Shown: positions 17,960-27,193 of the stretch, one piece after another | How positions within the stretch are numbered: the first letter of the stretch is position 1 | Layout: each line of letters begins with the position of its first letter | Assembly (NCBI RefSeq): GCF_027923225.1 | Contig: NZ_BSDI01000032.1 | Coordinates: 192,192 to 256,191 of the forward strand | Direction of reading: 5' to 3' | Length of the DNA stretch: 64,000 nt | Source: Phytohabitans aurantiacus | Lineage (GTDB): Bacteria > Actinomycetota > Actinomycetes > Mycobacteriales > Micromonosporaceae | Translations under genes and position numbers: made by a program | Notes under the pieces: generated by a model | What the model was told of the DNA's origin: nothing | The model's database searches: none | The model's input: the letters and a program-made list of their open reading frames with translations, nothing else

Positions 17960-18128
17960 GGCGGGCCGGCGCGGCGGCGCGGCGGGGCTGGCGGCGGTTG
18001 TGGCGGGTCGGGGTCGGTGGTTGTGGTGCCGGCGGGTTGGGACCGGCGTGGGCGGCGCGAGGCCTCGGCTGTCGCGGGTCAGCGCGGGCGGCGCCGGCCG
18101 TATGGCGGCTGGGGTGGGGTGGGCATGA

Positions 18129-19373
18129 TCACGCGGCAGCCGCTCGCGGGCGGATTCTCTCGCGCAGCTTGGCCTGTGCGCTCGGCCATTCGGTGGCGGT
18201 CATCGAGTACAGGACGGAGTCGCGCCATGAGCCGTCGGCGCGGCGGCGGTTGGCGCGTAGTACGCCTTCGCGGGTCGCGCCGAGGCGGGCGATGGCGGCT
18301 TGCGAGCGCTCGTTGCGGATGTCGGTCTGCCAGGTGACGCGGATCGCGTCGAGCGACTCGAACGCGTGGGTCAGTAGTAGCAGCTTGGCCTCTGTGTTGA
18401 CGCCAGTGCGCCACCAGCGCCGTCCCAGGAAGGTGCCGCCGATCTCCATGGTGCGGAAGCGCTCGTCGGGAAAGTAGTACGACGTGGTGCCCATGATTTC
18501 ACCGGTCACGGCGTCGCGCTGGACCCACGGCACGCGCTCGCCACGCTGGTTTCCCCGCAGCGCTTCCGCCACGAACTCGGCGATTCCGTCCACAGTGTGC
18601 GGTTGCGGCTGGGTCAAATACTGCCACACGGCCGGATCCCGGGTCGCTTCGAAAAGACCGTCCACATGCGACATGTCGAGCGGTTCGAGCACCACGTGCG
18701 AGCCGCGCAGCGGCACCGGGGTCAGCCACGGGGAACGGGGTGCGCGCAGATAGTCGGGGACCGGCACGCGTACGCCGGCGTCGGGCTCGGGGATGCCGGG
18801 CACCAGGCGCAGGGGTACGACGCCGGCCCAGTGCGGGAGCGCGTAGTCCTCGTCTTCGTCGATGACGCCGCCGGTGCGTGCTTTGACTGACACCTCAGAC
18901 AGGGGAAGCGCGAGCACCGCGACCTCGGCGAGCTCCTTGCGGTTGGGCGGGCGGCTGTCGGCGGCCCGGCCGCGGCCGACCTTGTCGACCAGGGTGTCCA
19001 GTGCGAGGCGCTTCTCGGCCTCGTCGCTCACCAGGCGGGCGGTGCCGTGCACGACGACGGAACGGTAGTTCGCGCTGTGGTGGGTGTGCGAGCGCGCGTA
19101 CACCAGGCCGTCGAGGTGGGTGACGGTGACGCAGATGGGCAGGCCGGCGTCGCCACGGGCGGCGAGCAGCGGGCGGCTGCCGGTGGAACCGTGCAGGTAC
19201 AGCGTTTCGCCGACGCGCACGTGCAGGGTCGGTAGCATGCGCGGCTCACCGTCCACTGTGAACGCGAAGTGGCAGTGCACCGCCTCGTCGAGGATCGCGT
19301 GGGCGGTGACCCGCTCGTAGCTGACCCTGCCCCGGTCGCGGTTGGCGGTCGTGCGGTGAGTCTGCTCGTACAT
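18129..19373 (-). CDS. PNPOx-like flavin-binding domain fused to GNAT acetyltransferase
   Basis: A 414-residue two-domain protein. Residues about 15-190 resemble the split-barrel pyridoxamine 5'-phosphate oxidase/FMN-binding family (RVSYERVTAHAILDEA, CHFAFTVDGEPRMLPT, LYLHGSTGSR, TLDTLVDKVGRGRAADSRPP). Residues about 225-400 are a RimJ-type GNAT domain (LRGSHVVLEPLDMSHV, GTTSYYFPDERFRTMEIGGT, RRWWRTGVNTEAKLLLLTHAFE, NERSQAAIARLGA). ATG at 19373 has AGGGA 7 bp upstream; GTG at 19376 is possible. It is divergent from a MocR-type PLP regulator 45 bp away, which suggests a link to vitamin B6. Substrates are unknown. Confidence 0.88.
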   Translation of the reverse strand: MYEQTHRTTANRDRGRVSYERVTAHAILDEAVHCHFAFTVDGEPRMLPTLHVRVGETLYLHGSTGSRPLLAARGDAGLPICVTVTHLDGLVYARSHTHHSANYRSVVVHGTARLVSDEAEKRLALDTLVDKVGRGRAADSRPPNRKELAEVAVLALPLSEVSVKARTGGVIDEDEDYALPHWAGVVPLRLVPGIPEPDAGVRVPVPDYLRAPRSPWLTPVPLRGSHVVLEPLDMSHVDGLFEATRDPAVWQYLTQPQPHTVDGIAEFVAEALRGNQRGERVPWVQRDAVTGEIMGTTSYYFPDERFRTMEIGGTFLGRRWWRTGVNTEAKLLLLTHAFESLDAIRVTWQTDIRNERSQAAIARLGATREGVLRANRRRADGSWRDSVLYSMTATEWPSAQAKLRERIRPRAAAA

Positions 19374-19418
19374 CACGACATCCCTGCTTGCTCAAGAAGT
19401 TTGTTATAGTACAAAACC

Positions 19419-20750
19419 GTGACTGTGTCAGTACATTATCAGGTCGCCGGGACCACGGCCGCCGAGATTTCGGCCAGCGTGGAGGCCGGGGTAAGAGGCG
19501 GTGACCTGGGCGCGGGCGCGCCGCTGCCGGCCGTACGGGCGCTCGCGCAGGCGCTCAGCGTGAGCCCGGCCACGGTCGCGAAGGCGTATCAGGCGCTGCG
19601 GCAGCGCGGCGTGATCGAGACGGCCGGGCGCAACGGCACGCGGGTCCGGCACCGCCCGCCGGTCGCGAGCAGCCGCGGCGCCCGCCGCCTGCCGGTGCCG
19701 CCGGGCGTGCTCGACCTGTCGACCGGCGAGCCCGACCGCCGGCTGCTGCCGGCGCTCGGGTCGCATCTCGCCGCGCTCGCCGCCGAGGAGAGCAGCCCCA
19801 TCGGGTACGCCGAGGCCGGTGTACTGCCCGAGTTCGCCGACCGGGCGCGGGAGCGGCTCGCGGCCGACGGTGTCGACGCGCCCGCCATCACCGCCACGAA
19901 CGGCGCTCTCGACGGCATCGACCGGCTGCTCGCCGCTCATCTGCGCCCCGGTGACCCGGTCGCCGTCGAGGATCCCGGCTGGGCCAACGCGCTCGACCTG
20001 ATAGCGGCTCTCGGGCTGCGCGCGGTGCCAGTACCCGTGGATGATGACGGGCCGACCGAGGGTGGGTTGCGGTCGGCGCTGGCGTCCGGCGCGAAGGCCG
20101 TGCTCGTCACGACGCGCGCGCAGAACCCGACGGGCGCCGCCGTGAGCGCGGACCGCGCGGTCGCTCTGCGGGATGTGTTGTGTGCTTTTCCCGAAACGCT
20201 GCTCGTGGAAGATGACCACGCGGGGGAGTTGGCTTCGGTGCCGCTGCATCCACTGGCTGGAGCGACGCGGACGTGGGCGTTCATCCGCTCGGTCTCGAAG
20301 CCTTACGGCCCGGACCTGCGCGTGGCCGCGCTGGCCGGCGACGAGGCCACGGTCGCGCGCGTCGCCGGCCGCATGCGGACCGGCGCCGGGTGGGTTTCGA
20401 CGCTGCTTCAGCGCCTGGTCCTGCGCCTGTGGCAGGACCAGGACGTCGCGGCCGCGGTCGCCGCCGCGGGAAAGAGCTACGACCGGCGGCGGGAGGCGTT
20501 GCGTGCCGCGCTCGGCGTGCGCGGCCGCACGGGCATCAACGTCTGGGTTCCGGTACCGGACGAGACGGGCGCCGTGACCACGCTGCGTGATTTGGGGTAC
20601 GCGGTGGCGCCCGGCGCGCTGTATCGGCAGTCCTCGGCGCCGGCGGTGCGGATCACGGTGAGCCGGCTCGCCGATGACGACATCGCTTCCCTGGCCACGG
20701 CCGTGGTGCGGGCAGCGGGTGGTGTCGGGTCCGGCATTTTCAGCGCGTGA
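19419..20750 (+). CDS. MocR-type GntR/aminotransferase-fold transcriptional regulator
   Basis: A 443-residue protein. Residues about 10-78 are a GntR winged helix (LPAVRALAQALSVSPATVAK, AYQALRQRGVIETAGRNGTRV). Residues about 100-430 are a class I aminotransferase-like domain with a PLP lysine at Lys294 in SVSKPYGPDLR. Some MocR members (PdxR) control pyridoxal phosphate synthesis. The start is GTG at 19419; a TATAGT box at 19405-19410 sits 8 bp before it, so a leaderless transcript is likely. The intergenic region has AGTAC/GTAC words (19408-19435) that may be its binding sites and would also cover the divergent PNPOx-GNAT promoter. Confidence 0.9.
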   Translation: MTVSVHYQVAGTTAAEISASVEAGVRGGDLGAGAPLPAVRALAQALSVSPATVAKAYQALRQRGVIETAGRNGTRVRHRPPVASSRGARRLPVPPGVLDLSTGEPDRRLLPALGSHLAALAAEESSPIGYAEAGVLPEFADRARERLAADGVDAPAITATNGALDGIDRLLAAHLRPGDPVAVEDPGWANALDLIAALGLRAVPVPVDDDGPTEGGLRSALASGAKAVLVTTRAQNPTGAAVSADRAVALRDVLCAFPETLLVEDDHAGELASVPLHPLAGATRTWAFIRSVSKPYGPDLRVAALAGDEATVARVAGRMRTGAGWVSTLLQRLVLRLWQDQDVAAAVAAAGKSYDRRREALRAALGVRGRTGINVWVPVPDETGAVTTLRDLGYAVAPGALYRQSSAPAVRITVSRLADDDIASLATAVVRAAGGVGSGIFSA

Positions 20751-20768
20751 TGGGGTACAAAGACCGGC

Positions 20769-21422
20769 ATGGCCCAGACCGCTGTGGGTGCCGAGAAATT
20801 CGTACCCGATGCCAAGTCGCTCGATGAGCTGAAAGCCGCCGCACCCGGATGTCGTGGTTGCGAGCTGTACGAAGGCGCCACTCAGGTGGTGTTCGGGCGG
20901 GGTGACGCGCACGCCAAGGTGGTTTTCGTCGGCGAGCAGCCCGGCGACGTCGAGGACCAGAAGGGGTTGCCGTTCGTCGGGCCGGCCGGGCACCTGCTGC
21001 GCCGCGCCGTCGACGACGCCGGCATGGATCCGGGGCACATCTACATCACCAACGCGGTGAAGCATTTCCGGTTCGAACTGCGTGGCAAGCGCCGGATCCA
21101 CCAGACCCCCGATCGGGTACACATCGAGGCGTGCCGGCCGTGGCTGGTGTCGGAGTTCGCGCTGTTGAAGCCTCAGGTCGTCGTGGTGCTCGGCGCGACG
21201 GCGGCCAAGGCGCTGCTCGGGCCGTCCTTTCGGGTGACCCAGTCGCGCGGGCAGGTGCTGCCGTGGCCCGACTCGGCGCAGCGACCGCAGGACTTCCCGG
21301 TCGAACCCGCCAAGCTGGTCGCGACCATCCACCCGTCGGCGGTGCTGCGCGCCGACAACCGCGAAATCGCGTACAACGGCCTGGTGGCCGATCTCAAAGT
21401 GGCCGCGAGAGTGCTTGACTGA
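20769..21422 (+). CDS. udgX: UdgX-type uracil-DNA glycosylase
   Basis: A 217-residue DNA repair enzyme of the family 4-like uracil-DNA glycosylases. The uracil-binding motif GEQPGDVEDQKG (55-66) and the C-terminal IHPSAVLR are present. An insertion with KRRIH (107-111) follows TNAVKHF; in UdgX of Mycobacterium smegmatis the His of this loop becomes covalently linked to the abasic site after uracil removal. Cys28 and Cys31 (CRGC) fit an iron-sulphur cluster, while the site usually holding the next cysteine in family 4 reads His99. The gene lies 18 bp after the MocR gene and 4 bp before the acyl-CoA dehydrogenase. Confidence 0.88.
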   Translation: MAQTAVGAEKFVPDAKSLDELKAAAPGCRGCELYEGATQVVFGRGDAHAKVVFVGEQPGDVEDQKGLPFVGPAGHLLRRAVDDAGMDPGHIYITNAVKHFRFELRGKRRIHQTPDRVHIEACRPWLVSEFALLKPQVVVVLGATAAKALLGPSFRVTQSRGQVLPWPDSAQRPQDFPVEPAKLVATIHPSAVLRADNREIAYNGLVADLKVAARVLD

Positions 21423-21426
21423 AGGC

Positions 21427-22569
21427 ATGGAGCAGCATCTCTACGAGCCGATCCACGAGGAGTTCCGCGCGCTGTGCCGGGAGTTCATGGCGCGGGAGGC
21501 GGTGCCGCACTACGCCTCCTGGGAGGAGCAAGGCATCGTCGACCGTGAGGTCTGGCGCAAGGCCGGCGCCGCCGGGTTGCTCGGCATGGACGTCGACGAG
21601 GAGTACGGCGGTGGTGGGCAGCGTGACTTCCGGTTCAACGCGGTGCTGCTCGAGGAGACCGTCACGTCGGGTTGCTCCGGGCTGGGCTTTGGGCTGCACA
21701 ACGACGTCGTCGCGCCGTACCTGACCGATCTGACCACTCCCGACCAGCGCAAGCGGTGGCTGCCCGGCTTCTGTTCCGGAGACATCGTCACCGCGATCGC
21801 GATGAGCGAGCCGGGCGCCGGTTCCGACCTCGCCGGTGTGCGGACGTCGGCGGTGCGCGACGGCTCCTCCTATGTCCTCAATGGACAGAAAACCTTCATC
21901 ACGAACGGCGACATGGCGGATATGGTCGTCGTGGTCGCCAAGACGGCGGCGGACCAGGGCGCGCACGGCGTGAGCCTGATCGCGGTCGAGCGCGGCACGC
22001 CCGGGTTCACGCGCGGACGCCGGCTCGAAAAGGTCGGCCAGAAGGCCAACGACACCGCCGAACTCTTCTTCGACGACTGCCGGGTACCGGTCGACAACCT
22101 CATCGGCACCGAAAACCACGGCTTCTACCACCTGATGGGCAACCTGCCCCGGGAACGGCTGAGCATCGCGGTCGGAGCCGTCGCCGCCGCCGAACGGCTG
22201 CTCGCCATCACGCTCGACTACGCGCGATCGCGTGAGGCGTTCGGGCGGCCGATCGGGAAGTTCCAGCACAACCGGTTCCTGCTCGCGGAGCTCGACACCG
22301 AAATCACCATCGCGCGGACGTTCCTCAACCATTGCGTGAGCGAGTTCAACGCGGGCCGGCTGTCCGTTGTGGACGCCGCGAAAGCGAAGTGGTGGACGAC
22401 CGAGCTGCAGAACAAGGTCGCTGACCGGTGCGTGCAACTGCACGGCGGATACGGGTACATGCTGGAGTACCCGGTGGCGAAGGCGTGGCTCAACAGCCGG
22501 GTGCAGACCATCTACGGCGGCACCACGGAGATCATGAAGGAGATCATCGGCCGTAGTCTCGGCCTGTGA
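21427..22569 (+). CDS. Acyl-CoA dehydrogenase, long-chain type
   Basis: A 380-residue FAD flavoprotein expected to introduce a 2,3-double bond into acyl-CoA. The N-terminal helical, middle beta (MSEPGAGSDLAGV, LNGQKTFITNG) and C-terminal helical domains (YARSREAFGRPIGKFQ, QLHGGYGYMLEYPVAKAW, IYGGTTEIMKEIIGRSL) are complete. The C-terminal motif has Gly where medium-chain enzymes carry the catalytic Glu, but NLPRERLSIA keeps the glutamate used as base in long-chain and isovaleryl enzymes. ATG at 21427 is preferred; an in-frame TTG at 21415 is an alternative. It overlaps the following MFS gene by 4 bp. Confidence 0.92.
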   Translation: MEQHLYEPIHEEFRALCREFMAREAVPHYASWEEQGIVDREVWRKAGAAGLLGMDVDEEYGGGGQRDFRFNAVLLEETVTSGCSGLGFGLHNDVVAPYLTDLTTPDQRKRWLPGFCSGDIVTAIAMSEPGAGSDLAGVRTSAVRDGSSYVLNGQKTFITNGDMADMVVVVAKTAADQGAHGVSLIAVERGTPGFTRGRRLEKVGQKANDTAELFFDDCRVPVDNLIGTENHGFYHLMGNLPRERLSIAVGAVAAAERLLAITLDYARSREAFGRPIGKFQHNRFLLAELDTEITIARTFLNHCVSEFNAGRLSVVDAAKAKWWTTELQNKVADRCVQLHGGYGYMLEYPVAKAWLNSRVQTIYGGTTEIMKEIIGRSLGL

Positions 22570-23810
22570 ACGTCGCCCTCATCCAACGCCGGACCGTGGC
22601 GCTGCTCTGCGGCACACAGGTCATCGGCGGCATGGGTGTCGCCATCGGGCTGTCCGTGGGCGCGCTGCTCGCCGCCCGGCTGGCCGGCACCGGGCTGTCC
22701 GGCGTGGCGCAGAGCGCGGCGGTGGTCGGTGGCGCGCTGATGGCCGTACCGGCGACCCGCGTCATGACGGTGTGGGGGAGGCGGGCGGGGCTCGCGCTCG
22801 CGTACGCCGCCGGTGGACTGGGGAGCGTGCTGATCGTCGTGGCGGCCGCCACCACGTGGGTACCGCTGCTCTTCCTCGGGATGATGCTGTTCGGCGGCGG
22901 CACGACGGGCAACCTCCAGGCCCGGTACGCGGCGGTGGACCTCGCGGCGCCGGAGCGCCGGGCGCGGGAGATGTCGCTCGTGGTGTGGGCGACCACCATC
23001 GGCGCGGTGGCGGCCCCGAACTTCGCCTCGCTCGCCGACGACGCGACATCGGGGTTCGGCCTGCCGGTACTGACGGGGCCGTTCGCCTTCAGCGCGGCGG
23101 CGTTCGTGCTGGCCGCGGTGATCCTGCTGGTGTTCTTGCGGCCCGATCCGTTGCTGACGGCGCGGCGCCTCTCTTCCCAGGGGACGGCGCCCCGACGCGC
23201 TTTCCGGCCCGCCCTGCGCGCCATCGCCGGGCTGCCCGCCGCCCGGCTCGGCATGGCGGCCGCCGCGGTCGGGCACATGGTCATGGTCGGCGTGATGTCG
23301 ATGACCCCGGTTCACCTGGGGACGTACCACGGCGACGCCGACGTGCTGCGCGTCGTCGGGATCGTGCTCAGCCTGCACATCGCCGGCATGTACGCGCTGT
23401 CGCCGCTCGTCGGGCTGCTCACCGACCGGCTCGGACGGCGGCCGGTCATCCTGGGCGGCGTCGGGCTGTTGCTCGCGGCCTGCGCGCTGGCCGGGACCGC
23501 GGAGCACGACACGGTCCGTCTGTCGGCGGGATTATTCGTACTGGGACTTGGCTGGTCGTGCACGATGGTGGCCGGTTCGACGCTGCTGTCCGAGTCGGTA
23601 CCCGCCGAGGTCCGGCCGGCCGCGCAGGGCCTCTCCGACATGGTGATGGGGCTGGCCGGGGCGTCGGCCGGGGCACTGGCCGGGTTCCTCGTCGAGCTGA
23701 GCGGGTATGCCACGCTGAACCTGCTCGCGGCGATCGCGACGGTGCCCCTGGTCGCGCTAGCGTTGCGACCGGTGGCTGTCTTGAAGGGAACCGAGGGTGC
23801 GGCTGACTGA
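22566..23810 (+). CDS. MFS transporter
   Basis: A 414-residue integral membrane protein with about 12 hydrophobic segments in two halves. The loop between helices 8 and 9 carries the family motif LLTDRLGRRPVILGG; the first half has the related VMTVWGRRAGLALAYA. It starts with GTG overlapping the acyl-CoA dehydrogenase stop and ends 14 bp inside the DUF3046 gene. The substrate cannot be told from sequence; coupling to the dehydrogenase hints at a small organic acid or drug-like compound. Confidence 0.88.
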   Translation: MNVALIQRRTVALLCGTQVIGGMGVAIGLSVGALLAARLAGTGLSGVAQSAAVVGGALMAVPATRVMTVWGRRAGLALAYAAGGLGSVLIVVAAATTWVPLLFLGMMLFGGGTTGNLQARYAAVDLAAPERRAREMSLVVWATTIGAVAAPNFASLADDATSGFGLPVLTGPFAFSAAAFVLAAVILLVFLRPDPLLTARRLSSQGTAPRRAFRPALRAIAGLPAARLGMAAAAVGHMVMVGVMSMTPVHLGTYHGDADVLRVVGIVLSLHIAGMYALSPLVGLLTDRLGRRPVILGGVGLLLAACALAGTAEHDTVRLSAGLFVLGLGWSCTMVAGSTLLSESVPAEVRPAAQGLSDMVMGLAGASAGALAGFLVELSGYATLNLLAAIATVPLVALALRPVAVLKGTEGAAD

Positions 23811-23997
23811 CTTCTGGACGCGGCTCGAGCAGGCGTTCGGGCCTGGATACGCGACGAGCATCGCGTCCGACCAGGTACTGCCGCAGTTGGCGGGTCGGAC
23901 CATCCAGCAGGCGCTCGACGCGGGCGTGGATACCGTGGTGGTATGGCGGGCGGTGGTGGCCGCGTACCCGGATCGCGTGCCCGCCCGACTGCATTAG
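23797..23997 (+). CDS. DUF3046 family small protein
   Basis: A 66-residue acidic/hydrophobic protein (LTDFWTRLEQAFGPGYA, VLPQLAGRTIQQALDAG, VWRAVVAAYPDRVPAR) of the DUF3046 family, which in actinobacteria lies just upstream of recA. Function unknown. The GTG start overlaps the MFS gene by 14 bp. Confidence 0.88.
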   Translation: MRLTDFWTRLEQAFGPGYATSIASDQVLPQLAGRTIQQALDAGVDTVVVWRAVVAAYPDRVPARLH

Positions 23998-23999
23998 TG

Positions 24000-24090
24000 T
24001 CATGCGCCGCCTCCCGCAGCCGGCCCGGAGTCGAGGGAGCGAAGCGACCGAGCGGAGGGTCGGCTACAGGGAGGCATAGGGGGCGCATGA
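24000..24090 (+). other. Highly structured 91-nt element upstream of recA
   Basis: Nested inverted repeats: TCATGCGCC (24000-24008) pairs with GGCGCATGA (24082-24090), GCCTCCC (24009-24015) with GGGAGGC (24069-24075), and AGCCG (24018-24022) with CGGCT (24061-24065). The inner loop carries GAGGGAGCGAAGCGACCGAG, a word common in actinobacterial intergenic DNA. It starts 3 bp after the DUF3046 stop, so a terminator or repeat element is most likely. The remaining 200 bp to recA hold the SOS box. Confidence 0.6.
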
Positions 24091-24137
24091 CCCGCGCGAG
24101 CGGAGCGAGCGCCAGTTGGTACGTGTCGGTACTTGCG

Positions 24138-24153
24138 TCGAACACATGTTCGG
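24138..24153 (+). promoter_or_regulatory. SOS box (LexA site) upstream of recA
   Basis: TCGAACACATGTTCGG matches the actinobacterial LexA consensus TCGAACNNNNGTTCGA at all but the last base. It lies 143 bp before the chosen recA start. LexA is encoded in this window at 58908-59705. Confidence 0.88.
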
Positions 24154-24295
24154 CTATTGTCCACACTTGGGCGCTTGTCCACAGGCCACGGCCGGTCGGC
24201 TGTTTTCTGTCAGACCCAGCGCCTAGCGTGTCCGCGTGACGAGAAGCTCTTCGGCGAAGACGACCGCTAAGACGGCGAATGTAGGGGTGGCGGCA

Positions 24296-25342
<1,047 letters not shown>

Positions 25343-25371
25343 CCCGTCGCTTTCCGATCTGAGCTGGTCAC

Positions 25372-26247
25372 ATGGCCGGACGACGGCGTGGAGCGCGCTC
25401 GGGGCGGGGCTGGGATGCCGCGCCGCCCCGAGCCACTTCCGCGTCAAGTGGCACTGGCAGGTCCGCTCGCCGTGAGCGCCTCGCTTCCGGGAGCGAGCCT
25501 GACGAATGGGAGTGGCCCGAGGGCGCGGTTCCCGCTGAGTCGGGCGCTTCGGACCCCGAAGGCGGCTCCGGCTCCCCTTCGCGGTCCGGATCGGGTGCAT
25601 CCGGGCGCGTTGGCTCCGGGCGGCGGGCTTCCTTTGGCCAAGCTGCCTCCGGGCCGGCTGCGGCTGGGTGGGGCGGCTCCGGCCAGGGCGGCGGGGGCCA
25701 GCGGGATGGCGAGGAGCAGCCTCGGGACGAGGCCGAGGTCGCGCGGGAGATCTGCCTACGGCAGCTAGCCGTGCGGCCACGCACCCGCGCCGAGCTCGCC
25801 AAGGCGCTCGCCAAGCGCGGCATCTCCGACGAAACTTCCGCGCAGGTCCTCGACCGGTACGACGAGGTCGGCATGATCGACGACGCGGCGTTCGCGCGCG
25901 CCTGGGTGTCGAGCCGCCACCACGGCCGCGGCCTGGCACGCCGCGCACTGGCCAACGAGCTGCGCCAGCGCGGCGTTGCCGGTGACACCGTCAGCGAGGC
26001 CCTCGACAACCTCGACGACGACACCGAGGCGGCCACCGCGCGGGCGCTGGTCGACCGCAAGCTGCGCGTAACGAGGGGCTCGCCCGAGTCCGTGTACCGG
26101 CGGCTGGTCGGCATGCTTGCCCGCAAGGGATACCCCGCCGGCCTGGCGTACCGCGTGGTCAAGGACGCGATGGCGGCCCAGAGCGCCGAGGCGGCCGAGT
26201 TCGCCGACGGCGTTGACCCCGACGCCTTGGCCGACCAGGAAACCTAA
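25372..26247 (+). CDS. recX: Regulatory protein RecX with long low-complexity N-terminus
   Basis: A 291-residue protein. Residues about 122-280 are a typical RecX of three-helix repeats (AREICLRQLAVRPRTRAELA, VLDRYDEVGMIDDAAFARAWV, RRALANELRQRGV, RLVGMLARKGYPAGLAYRVV) that modulates RecA filaments. Residues 1-120 are a Gly/Ser/Arg/Pro-rich, probably disordered extension, so the protein is nearly twice the length of common RecX. The ATG at 25372 is the first good start after recA. It likely forms an operon with recA. Confidence 0.93.
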   Translation: MAGRRRGARSGRGWDAAPPRATSASSGTGRSARRERLASGSEPDEWEWPEGAVPAESGASDPEGGSGSPSRSGSGASGRVGSGRRASFGQAASGPAAAGWGGSGQGGGGQRDGEEQPRDEAEVAREICLRQLAVRPRTRAELAKALAKRGISDETSAQVLDRYDEVGMIDDAAFARAWVSSRHHGRGLARRALANELRQRGVAGDTVSEALDNLDDDTEAATARALVDRKLRVTRGSPESVYRRLVGMLARKGYPAGLAYRVVKDAMAAQSAEAAEFADGVDPDALADQET

Positions 26248-26505
26248 CCACCTCTCCCCGCTCCCTCTCCGCTCCCGCGCCGCGCTGCCAGGCCCGAGGC
26301 CGCCCTGCCGAGTTCGGGTTTCCGCGCCGCGCCGCGCCGCGCCGCCCGGTCCGGGGCTGTGCTGCTGCTCCGGGCGTCGCGCTGCCAGGCTCGAGGGCCG
26401 CGCTGGGGCGGCTGGTGGGTGGGGCGCTTCCGCCTCCAACTCAGGCGGTGGTGTCGCTCTTCGGGCTCGGACGGTGGTGTCGCTCTTCGGGCCTTGCTTT
26501 CTGCC

Positions 26506-26674
26506 GATCAAGGGCAAACGCACGTGCTTTGATCTCCGATCCACGCGCAGGCGCCGCCCGGCGGGTGCGGTACGGCGTGTCGCCGCGCCCGTTGCGCCGA
26601 TCAAGGGCGAATGCACGTGGTCGGATCTCTTTTCCGCGTGCGTTTGCCCTTGATCGATGCGATCTTCCTTGATC
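26506..26674 (+). repeat. Repeat cluster B, left half
   Basis: Same layout as cluster A left half: a GATCAAGGGCAAACGCACG arm at 26506 with a decayed partner, a spacer with GGCGTGTCGCCGCGCC, a full palindrome (26599-26655), and a terminal CCTTGATC whose GATC is 19 bp further on (26671-26674). The palindrome starts are 93 bp apart, against 94 in cluster A. Confidence 0.8.
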
Positions 26675-26831
26675 GGCGCCCGCCGGGCGCCACACGGCGC
26701 CCTGCGCGGAGTCCGTCGGACCCCAGCCCGCCACGCATCCGCGCGGCAGATCGGCCGATGTGCGTGGGATGCCGCAAGTTCGGTGAAAAACGCGCTCTCC
26801 CACCGGGCGTGCGGGCTTGATCAACGGCGTC

Positions 26832-27001
26832 GATCAAGGGGATCTGCATGGATCAAGGGCAAACGCACGCGGAACAGAGATCCGACCACGTGCATTCGCC
26901 CTTGATCGGCGCAAGCGGCGTGGCGACACGCCGTGCAGAGCCCCGTCGGGCGGTGCTCGCGCGTGGATCGGAGATCACAGCACATGCGTTCGCCCTTGAT
27001 C
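26832..27001 (-). repeat. Repeat cluster B, right half (inverted)
   Basis: A GATCAAGG box at 26832, a full palindrome 19 bp on (26851-26907), spacer GGCGTGGCGACACGCC, and an intact right arm ending at 27001 with a decayed left arm. It mirrors the left half and matches cluster A right half in all spacings. Confidence 0.8.
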
Positions 27002-27193
27002 GGCGGAAAAGCCGTGGTCGAACGCGCGCCGTGGCCGCGCGGAGGCGTACCGGGTGGGGCGTGGCCGTACAGGGGCATGCCGTGCGAAGGCCGTGGGGTA
27101 ACGGGCGGACCGAACGGGCCCGCGCGGGGGGGAGTGGGGGTAAGGGGAAGGGGATGGGGTGCGGGGGACGGGTGGGCGGGACAGGATTGAACG

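Larger units (their letters stand above)
16922..18128. other. Long gene-free region holding inverted repeat cluster A, a 40-bp palindrome and low-complexity DNA
   Basis: About 1.2 kb without a credible gene. Small open frames here arise from repeated sequence and have no recognisable domain or ribosome binding site. In order it contains the left half of repeat cluster A (17088-17256), a core with a 40-bp perfect palindrome (17452-17491), an imperfect hairpin with GGGGATG and CATCCCC arms (about 17550-17612), a C/G-rich run of CGCCGCAC-like words (about 17640-17785), and the right half of cluster A (17792-17959). The last 170 bp show G/T-rich sequence I cannot assign. Confidence 0.7.
26248..27193. 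other. Gene-free region holding repeat cluster B
   Basis: About 950 bp between recX and the BKACE gene without a credible gene. The first 250 bp are C/G-rich low-complexity sequence with GCGCCGCGCC words. It then holds the two halves of repeat cluster B (26506-26674 and 26832-27001) around a 157-bp core, and a G-rich stretch (about 27120-27185) before the next start codon. Confidence 0.7.

Noticed and set aside
16922..18128. Insertion sequence or transposon
   Set aside because: Inverted halves are present but there is no transposase or recombinase frame in the core; called a repeat cluster instead.
23998..24100. tRNA gene
   Set aside because: The nested hairpin does not give a cloverleaf: no T-loop or anticodon arm with the expected spacing.
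24236..24295. Upstream GTG start for RecA adding 20 residues
   Set aside because: The added Ser/Thr/Lys-rich stretch is atypical, and ATG 24296 gives the family N-terminus with a ribosome site.
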